Of a stretch of 64,000 bases of DNA, positions 8,421 through 16,969 are shown one piece after another. Origin of the DNA: Lewinellaceae bacterium (GTDB lineage Bacteria; Bacteroidota; Bacteroidia; Chitinophagales; Saprospiraceae); assembly GCA_020636325.1 (NCBI GenBank), contig JACJYC010000024.1, positions 23,865 to 87,864 on the forward strand, given 5' to 3'. The stretch's first letter is position 1; the number at the start of each line of letters is the position of its first letter. A model generated the notes under the pieces. The model saw only the letters and a list, made by a program, of their open reading frames with translations, made no database searches and was not told the origin of the DNA. A program made the position numbers and the translations under genes.

Positions 8421-8759
8421 ATCCCGCAATTCCACCAAAAACCCCCTGATCTGCTCCAGCCGCGCGATCCACTCGGCACGCTCCTTATCGCGCACCTTGC
8501 GTTCCTTCAATTCCCGTTTGGCGCCTTCCAGGGTAAATCCCTGTTCCTTGACCAGGGTATAAATTACGCGGACCTGCTCGATGTTCTGGGCGGTGAAGCG
8601 CCGGTCGCCCCGCCCGGTCTTGTGCGGGCGCAGAAAATCGAATTCCTTTTCCCAATACCGGATCAGCGACTTGGAAACGCCGAATACCTCAGCGACCTCA
8701 CCGATGGTGTAGTAGCGCTTGAGATCATCCTCATTTTCGAACATCGGCAGTTGCTCCAT
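8382..8759 (-). CDS. MerR-family transcriptional regulator
   Basis: A 125-residue protein with an N-terminal MerR winged helix-turn-helix at about 16-56 (YYTIGEVAEVFGVSKSLIRYWE, then RRF) and a C-terminal helical dimerisation segment. No metal-binding cysteine cluster is visible, so the effector is unknown. Single-copy regulators of this shape are common in Bacteroidota. The ATG at 8759 is preferred to an upstream TTG at 8777. The last nine residues (DLSADLSAD) are encoded by a tandem DNA repeat, so the natural C-terminus has been rewritten. Confidence 0.85.
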   Translation of the reverse strand: MEQLPMFENEDDLKRYYTIGEVAEVFGVSKSLIRYWEKEFDFLRPHKTGRGDRRFTAQNIEQVRVIYTLVKEQGFTLEGAKRELKERKVRDKERAEWIARLEQIRGFLVELRDHSADLSADLSAD

Positions 8760-8859
8760 AGAAATCGGATGTGACAACGTAAGATTTTACGTCGCATAAA
8801 TTAATTTCACACCGTATAATTATAAACCCTTAGGTCATAATCAACGCCCTCCTCAAATC

Positions 8860-8963
8860 CAACCTCCGGCGGCCGTAGTCACGCCATGAGGGTGACGAAG
8901 GCGGCAAATCCTCAATTCCTCCCCCGACCGCCGTAGCTCATCAGGAGCGAAGGAGGTAATTCC
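8860..8963. repeat. CCTCAATT array with two covarying hairpins
   Basis: The array word is close to CCTCAATTC. Two hairpins of the window-wide family interrupt it: GCC-GTA-GTCAC...GTGAC-GAA-GGC at 8872-8902 and GCC-GTA-GCTC-ATCAG-GAGC-GAA-GG at 8930-8953. The inner stems differ in sequence (GTCAC/GTGAC versus GCTC/GAGC) yet both pair. The right edge continues into the APC permease and supplies its stop codon. Confidence 0.85.
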
Positions 8964-10295
8964 TCAATTCCTCAATTCCTCCCCTCCTCCATCCCCCTTT
9001 CTGACCCCAATATACACAAAAATCCCGATTGCCAGCAGCAAAAGTCCGCCCAATGCCTGTACGGGTTGCTGGATCAGGGTGCTCACCGTAAAAGCCGCCG
9101 AAATGCCGATAAAGATGATCGGAACGACGGGGTATCCCCAAACCTTGTAGGGGCGTTCAAGCCCGGGTTGTCTGAGCCGGTAAAGGATGACCACAAAACC
9201 TGCCAGCGCCATGAACGCGATATCCATAAAGGTCACATAAGAGATCAGATTCTCAAAGCTGCCCCAGAACAACAGCAGCAGAATGGCCCAGGCAGCCTGG
9301 ATGATCATAGCGGTTGCCGGGGTATGAAACCGGGGATGAACCCGGGCGAGCCGCTCGAAAAATATGCCGTCGCGGGCCATGGCGAAGTAGATCCGGGGCG
9401 CCGACATGGTGTAGATCCCGATCGTGCCGAACACGGAAACGGCAATGGCCAGCGCCGCCAATTGTCCGCCGTTGGGCAGTACGGCCTGGGCGGCATCCCC
9501 GGCAATGCGCGTAGATTCCTTGATGGCCTCAATCGGCAACAGGAGCATGTAGCCCAGGTTGACCAGCAGGTACGTGACCGTCACGATCAGCGCGCCCAGC
9601 ATCATGGCCCGGGGGACCGTCCGCTGCGGGTTGATCGCCTCGCCGGCCATATACGACGCGTGGTGCCAGCCGCCGAATGACCACAGGACGCCGATCAGTG
9701 CGAGCAGCAGCGCCTTCGGCAGGTGTTCCGGTATGTTATTGGCCAGCGAAAAGGACAGCTGCACCCGCTCGGGGTCGTAAAAGACGATCCCCAGGACGAC
9801 GATCCCGGCGATGGCCAGCAATTTCAACCCGGTGAACACATTGCTCAGCCACTGGCTCACGCTTACCCCCCGGATATTGATCAGCGTCAACCCGGCAATG
9901 ACGCCCATGGCCAGCAGGATCTTGCCTTCACCGGATATCGGGAAAAAGAAGGTGAGGTATTCCGCCAGAATGATGGCCAATGCGGCCAGTGAACCCGTAT
10001 TGATCACCAGCAGGGTTACCCAGCCGTACAGGAATCCGGTCATGTTGCCGTACCCTTCCTTCAGGAAAACGTATACGCCGCCGGCCTTTGGAAACATGGC
10101 GCCCAATTCAGCAAAGGTGAGCGCACCGGTAAGCGCGATCAGGCCGCCTATCGCCCAGATCACCAATACGTACCCGTTGTGCGGGAGCGCCTGCACGATC
10201 TTGTAGGGGGTAATGAAGATCCCCGCCCCGATGCAACTCCCTACAGCGATCATGGTCAGGCCGTAGAGGGTGAGTTTTCGTTGTAGTCCGTCCAT
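8964..10295 (-). CDS. APC-family amino acid permease
   Basis: A 443-residue inner-membrane protein with about 12 hydrophobic segments. The conserved first-helix motif of the amino acid-polyamine-organocation superfamily, GSCIGAGIF, is near residues 18-26. It likely imports or exchanges an amino acid; the substrate cannot be told from sequence. The ATG at 10295 places that motif at the expected distance, while an upstream ATG at 10367 would add 24 unconserved residues. The final residues, GEELRN and stop, are written by the GAGGAATT array, and the same EELRN ending recurs in the MetE-like protein at 50482. Confidence 0.88.
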   Translation of the reverse strand: MDGLQRKLTLYGLTMIAVGSCIGAGIFITPYKIVQALPHNGYVLVIWAIGGLIALTGALTFAELGAMFPKAGGVYVFLKEGYGNMTGFLYGWVTLLVINTGSLAALAIILAEYLTFFFPISGEGKILLAMGVIAGLTLINIRGVSVSQWLSNVFTGLKLLAIAGIVVLGIVFYDPERVQLSFSLANNIPEHLPKALLLALIGVLWSFGGWHHASYMAGEAINPQRTVPRAMMLGALIVTVTYLLVNLGYMLLLPIEAIKESTRIAGDAAQAVLPNGGQLAALAIAVSVFGTIGIYTMSAPRIYFAMARDGIFFERLARVHPRFHTPATAMIIQAAWAILLLLFWGSFENLISYVTFMDIAFMALAGFVVILYRLRQPGLERPYKVWGYPVVPIIFIGISAAFTVSTLIQQPVQALGGLLLLAIGIFVYIGVRKGDGGGEELRN

Positions 10296-10378
10296 AATGG
10301 GAGCAAAATCGGCAAATCTTTCTGAATTCCAAAATCCCGCGTTTTTGACTACCTTAGCCACCGGCAATACCTGCGCAC

Positions 10379-11452
10379 ATGAGCCGTAAAAAGGCTAACG
10401 AACCACCTGCCGGCGACCCTGCTTCGCCCATCAATCCGGACTTGCAACGGCGACGGACCGGCCGCCTCTCACCGGAAGCCTATGCGGAAGGCGTACTGGC
10501 CGGCGATCGCGTGCTCCTGAGCAAGGCCATCACCCTGATTGAGAGTACCCTGGCCGCCGACCAGGCCCTTGCCGGCCGCGTAGTCGACCTTTGCCTGCCC
10601 CACCGCGTGCCTTCACGCCGGATCGGGATCAGCGGCGCGCCCGGCGCAGGTAAAAGCACTTTTATCGAGGCGCTGGGAAAGGTCATTCTCTCAGACGGCG
10701 GCAACCTGGCCGTCCTGACCATCGATCCCAGCAGCCGGATCACGGGCGGCAGCATCCTGGGGGATAAAACCCGGATGGAAACCTTGTCGCTGGACGAACG
10801 CGCATTCATCCGCCCAAGTCCCGCAGGCGACACCCTCGGCGGCGTAGCCCGCAAGACCCGCGAAACCATCCTCCTTTGCGAAGCAGCCGGTTATTCGGAT
10901 ATCATCGTGGAAACGGTCGGCGTAGGGCAGTCGGAAACCACCGTCCAAAGCATGGTCGATTGCTTTCTGCTCCTGCTGCTGCCCGGCGCCGGCGATGAAC
11001 TGCAAGGCATCAAACGCGGGATCGTGGAAGTGGCCGACCTGGTTGCCGTCAACAAAGCCGATGGCGACGGACTTACCTTTGCGCGTAAGGCGCAGGCCGC
11101 CTATCGCAATGCCCTTCACCTTTTTCCACCTAAAACAAGCGGGTGGACGCCCGAGGTGCTGACTTGTTCCGCCCTGAACAATACCGGGATCGGGGCGATC
11201 TGGCAGGTAATCACCACTTTCTTCGACACCGTCCAAACTTCCGGATTCATGGCCGAAAACCGCAGGGAACAGACCCGCTTCTGGTTTCACGACGCGCTGG
11301 ATGCCGGTCTCCGCAACCTGGTCAAAATCCACCCGAAAGCCAGGGAAAGGCTGCCCGCGCTGGAAAAGGAAGTGCTGGAAGGGACAAGATCGCCACTTGG
11401 CGCTGCGGAGGAGATCCTGGGGATTTTGGGAGGTGGGGATTTGAGGATTTGA
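10379..11452 (+). CDS. meaB: Methylmalonyl-CoA mutase-associated GTPase MeaB
   Basis: A 357-residue G3E-family GTPase. The Walker A motif GAPGAGKST is at 86-94, and the base-recognition motif NKAD and the ETVGVGQSE switch segment follow. MeaB (ArgK/LAO-like) loads and protects adenosylcobalamin in methylmalonyl-CoA mutase. The mutase genes are not in this window. It is divergent from the APC permease with a short shared upstream region. The stop codon lies in GGATTTGAGG repeats, where the downstream array starts. Confidence 0.92.
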   Translation: MSRKKANEPPAGDPASPINPDLQRRRTGRLSPEAYAEGVLAGDRVLLSKAITLIESTLAADQALAGRVVDLCLPHRVPSRRIGISGAPGAGKSTFIEALGKVILSDGGNLAVLTIDPSSRITGGSILGDKTRMETLSLDERAFIRPSPAGDTLGGVARKTRETILLCEAAGYSDIIVETVGVGQSETTVQSMVDCFLLLLLPGAGDELQGIKRGIVEVADLVAVNKADGDGLTFARKAQAAYRNALHLFPPKTSGWTPEVLTCSALNNTGIGAIWQVITTFFDTVQTSGFMAENRREQTRFWFHDALDAGLRNLVKIHPKARERLPALEKEVLEGTRSPLGAAEEILGILGGGDLRI

Positions 11453-11836
11453 GGAATCCAGGAACTGAAAGCAAGGTCAATCGAAGAATCGAACAATCGA
11501 AGAATCGACCACGCCGCGGCGTGGCGAATCAATCGAAGAATCGAACAATCGAAGAATTGAAGAATCGAATCAATCGAACAATCGAATCAATCGAACAATC
11601 GAAGAATCGAAGAATCGAATCAATCGAAGAATCGAAGAATCGAAGAATCGAATCAATCGAAGAATCGAAGAATCGAATCAATCGAAGAATCGAATCAATC
11701 GATCAATCGAATCAATCGATCAATCGAATCAATCGAACAATCGAATCAATCGACCATTTCCCAACGTTCCTCGAAAAATCAGAACCTTTCCGGCCAATTA
11801 TTTGTAAATTTGTAGAAACAAAAAACAAAGCCATAC
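11453..11836. repeat. AATCGAA/AATCAATCG array with 16-bp palindrome
   Basis: No gene is seen in this 384-bp gap. From about 11470 to 11757 it is a dense array of AATCGAAG, AATCGAAC and AATCAATCG words, in one strand orientation. The array contains the perfect palindrome CCACGCCGCGGCGTGG at 11509-11524, which recurs with small changes at 21509 and 34024. The remaining bases to 11836 form the lemA leader. Confidence 0.85.
11805..11812 (+). promoter_or_regulatory. -7 box TAAATTTG for lemA
   Basis: An exact TAnnTTTG match ending 24 bp before the lemA ATG. No clear TTTG lies at the -33 position. Confidence 0.4.
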
Positions 11837-12424
11837 ATGAGATCAATCGTTATTATCGCCGTTCTGGTTGGATTGGGAGGCATTCTGTTCATCAGCGGAT
11901 GCAATTTCAATAACAGTGTTGTCGGCCTGGATGAACAGGTGTCCAAAGCCTGGAGCGACGTACAAAGCGAATACCAGCGCCGGGCGGACCTGATCCCGAA
12001 CCTGGTCAGCACCGTAAAAGGAGCGGCGGGTTTTGAGCAGGAAACCCTAACGGCCGTGACCGAAGCCCGCGCAAAGGCCACCAGCATCAATATCGACCCC
12101 AGCAACATCACGCCGGAACAGATGAAAGCTTTCCAGGAAGCGCAGGCCGGCCTGTCTTCATCCCTCGGCCGCTTGCTGGTCGTCTCTGAAAACTACCCCG
12201 AACTGAAGGCCAATGCCAATTTCCGCGACCTGCAGGTCCAATTGGAAGGCACGGAGAACCGCATCAAAGTGGCGCGCAACGATTTTAATGAAGTCGTTAC
12301 GACGTACAATACAAAGATCCGGAAGTTCCCGGGCAGCCTGTTTGCATCCATCCTCGGATTTGATCGCAAAACGCAGTTCGAAGCCCAGGAAGGCGCCCAG
12401 AATGCGCCAAAGGTTGAGTTTTAA
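11837..12424 (+). CDS. lemA: LemA family protein
   Basis: A 195-residue protein with an N-terminal hydrophobic segment ending in ISGC (Cys22), so either a signal-anchor or a lipoprotein. The body is the all-helical LemA domain; the characteristic VSKAWSDVQSEYQRRADLIPNLV motif spans roughly residues 35-58. LemA proteins are conserved but have no settled biochemical role. It is followed by two TPM-domain genes, the first two bases downstream, a common LemA-TPM arrangement that suggests joint envelope function. Confidence 0.92.
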   Translation: MRSIVIIAVLVGLGGILFISGCNFNNSVVGLDEQVSKAWSDVQSEYQRRADLIPNLVSTVKGAAGFEQETLTAVTEARAKATSINIDPSNITPEQMKAFQEAQAGLSSSLGRLLVVSENYPELKANANFRDLQVQLEGTENRIKVARNDFNEVVTTYNTKIRKFPGSLFASILGFDRKTQFEAQEGAQNAPKVEF

Positions 12425-12426
12425 TC

Positions 12427-12870
12427 ATGGCCGGTATGGTAAAATTCTTTTCTCCTGAAGAAGAGCAGCGGATCATCGGGGCTATTCAGGCCGTTGAAAA
12501 ACGAACAACGGGAGAGATCCGCGTTCACCTTGAAAGGAAGAGCAGCGGCAATATCCTGGACGACGCCGTCGGCATTTTCCACCGGCTAAACATGCACGAT
12601 ACCAAGGCCCATAACGGGGTGCTGATCGTGATCGTGCCGTCGGAAAAGCAGTTCGCCATCATCGGCGACGAAGGGATCGACGACGTCCTGCCGGATAATT
12701 TCTGGGAAGATGAACGCAACCTGATGGTCGCCCAATTCAAAAAAGGCCAGTACTGCGAAGGCGTGGTGAAAGCCATCGAGAAGATCGGCGACAAACTGCA
12801 GGCCCACTTCCCGGTCACCGGCGAGGAAGAAAACCCGAACGAACTGCCCGACGACATCTCCTATTCGTAA
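12427..12870 (+). CDS. TPM-domain protein (short, no signal peptide)
   Basis: A 147-residue protein made almost entirely of a TPM domain (TLP18.3/Psb32/MOLO-1 fold). Visible family features are the start EEEQRIIGAIQAVEKRTTGE, the GVLIVIVPSEKQFAIIGDEGID strand pair and the DD-containing loop. No signal peptide or membrane segment is visible, unlike the next TPM gene. It starts two bases after the lemA stop, so the two are cotranscribed. Phosphatase activity has been proposed for some relatives and is not assumed here. Confidence 0.88.
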   Translation: MAGMVKFFSPEEEQRIIGAIQAVEKRTTGEIRVHLERKSSGNILDDAVGIFHRLNMHDTKAHNGVLIVIVPSEKQFAIIGDEGIDDVLPDNFWEDERNLMVAQFKKGQYCEGVVKAIEKIGDKLQAHFPVTGEEENPNELPDDISYS

Positions 12871-13178
12871 CGCCGGTCCGCAACCCGACACCCTGCAACT
12901 GACCTGTTTTCGGCCGTCCCTGTACGACTGCGAATCGACGGCTTATGCCCGGAAGGGGTATCATTTAACCGGGGTGAGATTTACTTGTGCGACATGATAT
13001 TTTACTTATGCTTCTGCAATGTAAAATCTTGCTTCTGCGACGTAAAATTTTATTGTGCGAGGTAAAATCTTATTTATGCGAGGTAAAATCTTATTTATGC
13101 GACGTAAAATCTTATTTATGCGACGTAAAATCTTACGTCGCTACTAATGACTTACAACTTACGACTTACGACTAAAAA
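12871..13178. repeat. 21-bp tandem repeat block between the TPM genes
   Basis: About seven degenerate 21-bp units lie at 12987-13145, with the core GCGACGTAAAATCTTATTT. The block ends in a stem CGACGTAA-AATC-TTACGTCG at about 13120-13139. A short ACTTACGACTTACAA array follows at 13148-13173. The frame is open across the block because 21 is a multiple of three, but the resulting CEVKSYL repeats look fortuitous. A single copy of the same core sits upstream of merR at about 8778-8800, in the opposite orientation. Confidence 0.8.
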
Positions 13179-14021
13179 ATGCATAAATACCGCGTCATAT
13201 TACCGTTCCTGCTGGGGATCTTTGGGTTGACTTCCGCGTTTGCCCAAAAGCAGATCCCCGAGCCTACCAATTTTCTGGTCAATGATTTTGCCGGTCTGCT
13301 GACCCGCGATCAGGTGGTGAGCCTGGGGGATAAACTAAGCAATTACGCCAAAGAGACCTCCACCCAGATCGCCGTCGTGACCGAGGAATCCCTGGAAGGG
13401 GAGGAGGTGTTTGATTACGCCCATAAACTGGCCCGCAAATGGGGCATCGGCGGAGATGAGAAAAAGGACAACGGCGTACTGATCTACGTCGCCAAGCAGG
13501 AACGCAAGGTGACCATCCTCACCGGCTACGGCTCCGAAGGCTTCCTGCCCGACGTAATGGCCGGCCGCATCATCCGCGAGATCCTTACCCCTGCCTTCAA
13601 GGAAGGTAAATTCTACGAAGGCCTCGACCGGGCCACCGACGCCATTATGGCCCTCGGGAAAGGCGAATACACCAACGATTTGCCGCAAAAGGGCGGCAGC
13701 GGCATCCCCATTGTCTGGATCATCATGGTGCTGATGGTCGTTATTTTCCTGCTCATTGCCTTCAGCAAAAAAGGCCCTCCTGGCGGAGACGACGACAATG
13801 ACGGCGGATACTACAAGGACGGGCGCTACAATTACCCCAAACAACGATCTTACCCGCGCAGGGGCGGCGGCTGGGTGGTCTTTCCCGGTGGCGGCTGGAA
13901 TACCGGCGGCGGCGGCCATAGCGGCGGCGGCGGCGGTGGTTTCGGCGGCTTTGGCGGCGGCGGCTTCGGTGGTTTCGGCGGCGGCGGTTTCGGCGGCGGC
14001 GGAGCTTCCGGGGGGTGGTAG
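13179..14021 (+). CDS. TPM-domain membrane protein with glycine-rich tail (YgcG-like)
   Basis: A 280-residue protein: signal peptide (1-22, ending AFA), TPM domain about 30-150, one transmembrane helix about 179-198 (IVWIIMVLMVVIFLLIAF), and a C-terminal tail of GGGFGGFGG repeats. This is the usual YgcG-type layout, with TPM outside the membrane and the glycine-rich tail on the far side of the anchor. Neighbouring lemA and the first TPM gene suggest a shared envelope or photoprotection-like repair role that remains undefined. Confidence 0.9.
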   Translation: MHKYRVILPFLLGIFGLTSAFAQKQIPEPTNFLVNDFAGLLTRDQVVSLGDKLSNYAKETSTQIAVVTEESLEGEEVFDYAHKLARKWGIGGDEKKDNGVLIYVAKQERKVTILTGYGSEGFLPDVMAGRIIREILTPAFKEGKFYEGLDRATDAIMALGKGEYTNDLPQKGGSGIPIVWIIMVLMVVIFLLIAFSKKGPPGGDDDNDGGYYKDGRYNYPKQRSYPRRGGGWVVFPGGGWNTGGGGHSGGGGGGFGGFGGGGFGGFGGGGFGGGGASGGW

Positions 14022-14402
14022 TTGGCGCCACGCCGAGGCGATATGATGCTGGATGCTTGATGCTTGATGCTGGGTGCTGGATACTTGATGCTGGATACTG
14101 CCCGCCTTCGCTCTTGGGGAGCTATGGCGGACGGGGGATGCTGGGTGCTTGATGCTTGATACTGGAAACCGGATGCTGCCAACTGGCGAACTGCCCCGAA
14201 GGGACTCCTTTGGAGCTATACTGAGCTGTAATAGGTTTTGTGCATTAAGGATAGGTAGGGGCCAGGGGCGGGTGCTGGCAAATGCACAAAACCTATTACC
14301 ATTGAGTATAACTAAATCAGCGGATTTAGGGTGTAAGCCTGCCATTTTTTGCATGGTTCCGCTTAAATTTCAGCATGTCGCGTTACTTTTATCCTTTGAC
14401 TT
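14022..14402. repeat. GGATGCTGG array, hairpin module and 100-bp inverted repeat element
   Basis: No gene. From 14025 there is a degenerate CCACGCCGAGGCG head, then a GGATGCTTGATGCTGG array, then the hairpin module on the minus strand (about 14104-14128). A block at about 14150-14256 is nearly identical to 21677-21779. Positions 14214-14246 and 14281-14313 form 33-bp inverted repeats with about five mismatches (19 bp perfect at the inner end) around a 34-base spacer. Confidence 0.8.
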
Positions 14403-16706
14403 TTAATCCTTACCTACCATCCATTTCAACGGCCGGATTATATTATTCTCTTCACTATGGATGGAGATAAAATAGATTCCATCGGGAAGATTTGTCGGCA
14501 ATTCTGTGTTTATTTCGGCGGTTGTGCCGGAAGGAATTGGCTTAAACCAGATCGTTTTTCCCGAAGCGTCAATGATGCGGATGAAAGCCGGCCGGATGCT
14601 TAATCCACTCAGGTGCAAAACAGCGGGCAAATCGTATTTTACCGGATTCGGTGATATATAGGCTTCCAATTGATCCGGAAGATTCCGGACAGCGGAGACC
14701 AGAGAGACCTCAAATGAAAGCGTTTTCAGACATCCGTTTTGATCGGTTACAGATAAATCATAGTCTCCAACAGCCAATCCTGAAAGTGAAGCAGTTGTGT
14801 CATTGGTGTTCCAATGATATAAATACGGAGGTGTGCCGCCGTGAATACTGTCGATTTGAATGCTGCCGTCATTCAGGCCAGGCCCGCTGACTCCCGTAAC
14901 GTTGTACCAAACGGAAAGAGAATCAGGCGATGAGATTTCCACCTGATTAATAACCGTACAACTCTCGCTGTCGGTTAATGTCATGCTGTAGGTTCCCGGA
15001 TTAAGCTTCGACAGAGATAAACCGGTGGAATCATTTGACCAATTGATTTGATAGGGCGCCACACCATTGTCAACGACGGCTTCTATTTGCCCGGTTGCTT
15101 CGCCGTAGCAGCCGGGATCCGAAGAAGTCAAATTAACACGAAATCCGGGGGATTCATACGCGCCGATATCCGGCCGGGGGCCTTCGGTTCGGGGCAAGCC
15201 GGAGATGTCGGTCTGAATATTCCAGGTATTCAACAGGCTGTCCGTGCCGGCATCTATGGCAGGAGAGCAGCGGTGAAGGGAGAAATCACCGGTTGAAGGA
15301 GAAATGAACCGGGGTGCTTGGTTGAAGATATTGCCGGGACCGCAATCGATTTTAGGCCATTGTGTGGAGATCGCCGGGCAAGAATCCATATTCAAAAGGC
15401 AGTTTTCAAAATAGAAAGCGCCGCCGCTGAAGTAGTTGTCAGGATTGAGCCCTGTTGTATCCCAAAAAATACAGTTATAAAGGGAATCTTCTATGGCGCC
15501 GCTGGAGATATGACCTTGGTTCAAAGCGGAATTATTGAAAAAGGTGCAATTTAGAAATTGAGAATAATCTGCAAAACCGCCAACAGCGCCTCCATTCAAA
15601 GCTTCATTTCCATTAAACAGGCAATTCGCGATTTTACTTTTTGATGCGAAGAAATAGATTGCTCCGCCATTTGATGATCCATTCTTTTTGAATTCACAAT
15701 TTGTGATATTAAAATACCCTATAAGATTAAGGGCACCTCCATTGCCTTCTTCAGATTGAAGGCCAGCCTCATTGTTAAAAAAAATGGATCCTGAAATTTC
15801 ACCTGGGAAAGAATCCGTGCTTATTTGAGATCTGATTGCCCCACCTCCGAAGGGACTGTAATTTCCTTCAAATTGGCAGTCAATGATTTTAAACTCGTCA
15901 GGAGGCGCACCTTCCTCATTGTTAAAATCTGTAAAATAAATTCCTCCTCCTCTGGTAAAACTCCCCTCATTGAATAAAATCTGAGTGTTTAGACATGTAA
16001 CGGCAGTATTGCCCTGACCTGCTATTACACCGATCCCTCCACCTCCTGACCTTTGAGCTGGCGTATATGCATCAGCGATATTGTCCCTTATTGTTGAAAA
16101 AAGAATATTTAATTTAATGATTCCTTTTGTAGCCAGGGCTGCTATTCCGCCGCCGAATCCTGCGTAATTTTCTTTTATTTGACAATTTTTAATGTCAATT
16201 TTGATTAAAGATTCTTTATTTGTTGCATCAAGCAAAATACCACCGCCTTCTCCCTGGTCAGCTTGATCTGCATATCCTGAAAAAATAATTATTCCATCTA
16301 AAATAATTAGCTCTGAGCTGTTATTTACTGTAATAACATGATAACAATTATCCTGTAAATCAAATTCTTCCCCTATGTTACCGCTTAAAATTGTATGATT
16401 GCCTTCCCAGTCCCTTTGATTTATCGATATTTCAAATCCTTCAAATCCGCCGTACAACCTCACTCCATTGGAAACGAAAAAAGTAGCACTTCGATCCGTC
16501 CCCGAAGTCGGTTTATAAGTTCCCTTTGCTATCCAGATCTCGTCCAGCGGCTGGGCGGTAGCCAGGGCGGACTGCAAATCCAGGAAAGCATTTTCCCAGG
16601 ATTCGCCGGTATTGACGCCGGTAGCGGCCTGGTTAACATAAATTACAGCAGCGGGCAGCGAGGTCCATAAAAACATGGAAAGCAGGAAGGAAATAATGCG
16701 GTTCAT
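14403..16706 (-). CDS. Right-handed beta-helix T9SS cargo protein with SprB-type repeats
   Basis: A 767-residue exported protein with an N-terminal signal peptide. A long right-handed parallel beta-helix (pectin-lyase fold) covers roughly 20-520, with many repeated GGG-and-N-rich turns. Two SprB-like units follow (each with an INWSNDSTGLSLSKLNPGTY-like core). A C-terminal type A sorting domain covers about 690-767 (SPNPVKYD..., ending PDGIYFISIHS...KWMVGKD). It is likely secreted by the type IX system to the cell surface and may be an adhesin or polysaccharide-binding protein. AT content is higher in the middle third than in the neighbours. Confidence 0.85.
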   Translation of the reverse strand: MNRIISFLLSMFLWTSLPAAVIYVNQAATGVNTGESWENAFLDLQSALATAQPLDEIWIAKGTYKPTSGTDRSATFFVSNGVRLYGGFEGFEISINQRDWEGNHTILSGNIGEEFDLQDNCYHVITVNNSSELIILDGIIIFSGYADQADQGEGGGILLDATNKESLIKIDIKNCQIKENYAGFGGGIAALATKGIIKLNILFSTIRDNIADAYTPAQRSGGGGIGVIAGQGNTAVTCLNTQILFNEGSFTRGGGIYFTDFNNEEGAPPDEFKIIDCQFEGNYSPFGGGAIRSQISTDSFPGEISGSIFFNNEAGLQSEEGNGGALNLIGYFNITNCEFKKNGSSNGGAIYFFASKSKIANCLFNGNEALNGGAVGGFADYSQFLNCTFFNNSALNQGHISSGAIEDSLYNCIFWDTTGLNPDNYFSGGAFYFENCLLNMDSCPAISTQWPKIDCGPGNIFNQAPRFISPSTGDFSLHRCSPAIDAGTDSLLNTWNIQTDISGLPRTEGPRPDIGAYESPGFRVNLTSSDPGCYGEATGQIEAVVDNGVAPYQINWSNDSTGLSLSKLNPGTYSMTLTDSESCTVINQVEISSPDSLSVWYNVTGVSGPGLNDGSIQIDSIHGGTPPYLYHWNTNDTTASLSGLAVGDYDLSVTDQNGCLKTLSFEVSLVSAVRNLPDQLEAYISPNPVKYDLPAVLHLSGLSIRPAFIRIIDASGKTIWFKPIPSGTTAEINTELPTNLPDGIYFISIHSEENNIIRPLKWMVGKD

Positions 16707-16797
16707 GCAGTAAAATTAAAAGGGAAAGAGAAAATTGGTATTACTTCGACCCGGAAGAAAAAAGTGAGGCGAAGTAATACCCGGATATCGCGAAAAC

Positions 16798-16920
16798 TTA
16801 GTTTTTAAACACGCGCTTCGTGACGGTTTTTCCATTTGAACTTATGGATACAAAAAACAGGCCCGAGCCCTGTATTTCGCGATCAGTCAGTTTAAGGCGG
16901 TTGATGCCTTTATCGTAGAA
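16798..16920 (-). pseudogene. Orphan T9SS type A sorting-domain fragment
   Basis: The minus strand encodes about 40 residues that read as the end of a T9SS C-terminal domain: KGINRLKLTDREIQGSG, LFFVSISSNGKTVTKRV, then FKN and a stop. No N-terminal part exists, because upstream (rightwards) the frame soon enters the divergent D-aminoacylase gene. It is best explained as the remnant of a deleted cargo gene. It lies directly upstream of the beta-helix cargo gene on the same strand. Confidence 0.7.
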
Positions 16921-16969
16921 TCCTTTCGCAAATATACATTTTTCGTATTTTCCCCAAAAAAAGGGGATC

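Noticed and set aside
12987..13175. A 62-residue protein with CEVKSYL repeats
   Set aside because: The 21-bp unit length keeps the frame open by arithmetic; there is no other coding sign, and a lone unit occurs outside any gene near merR.
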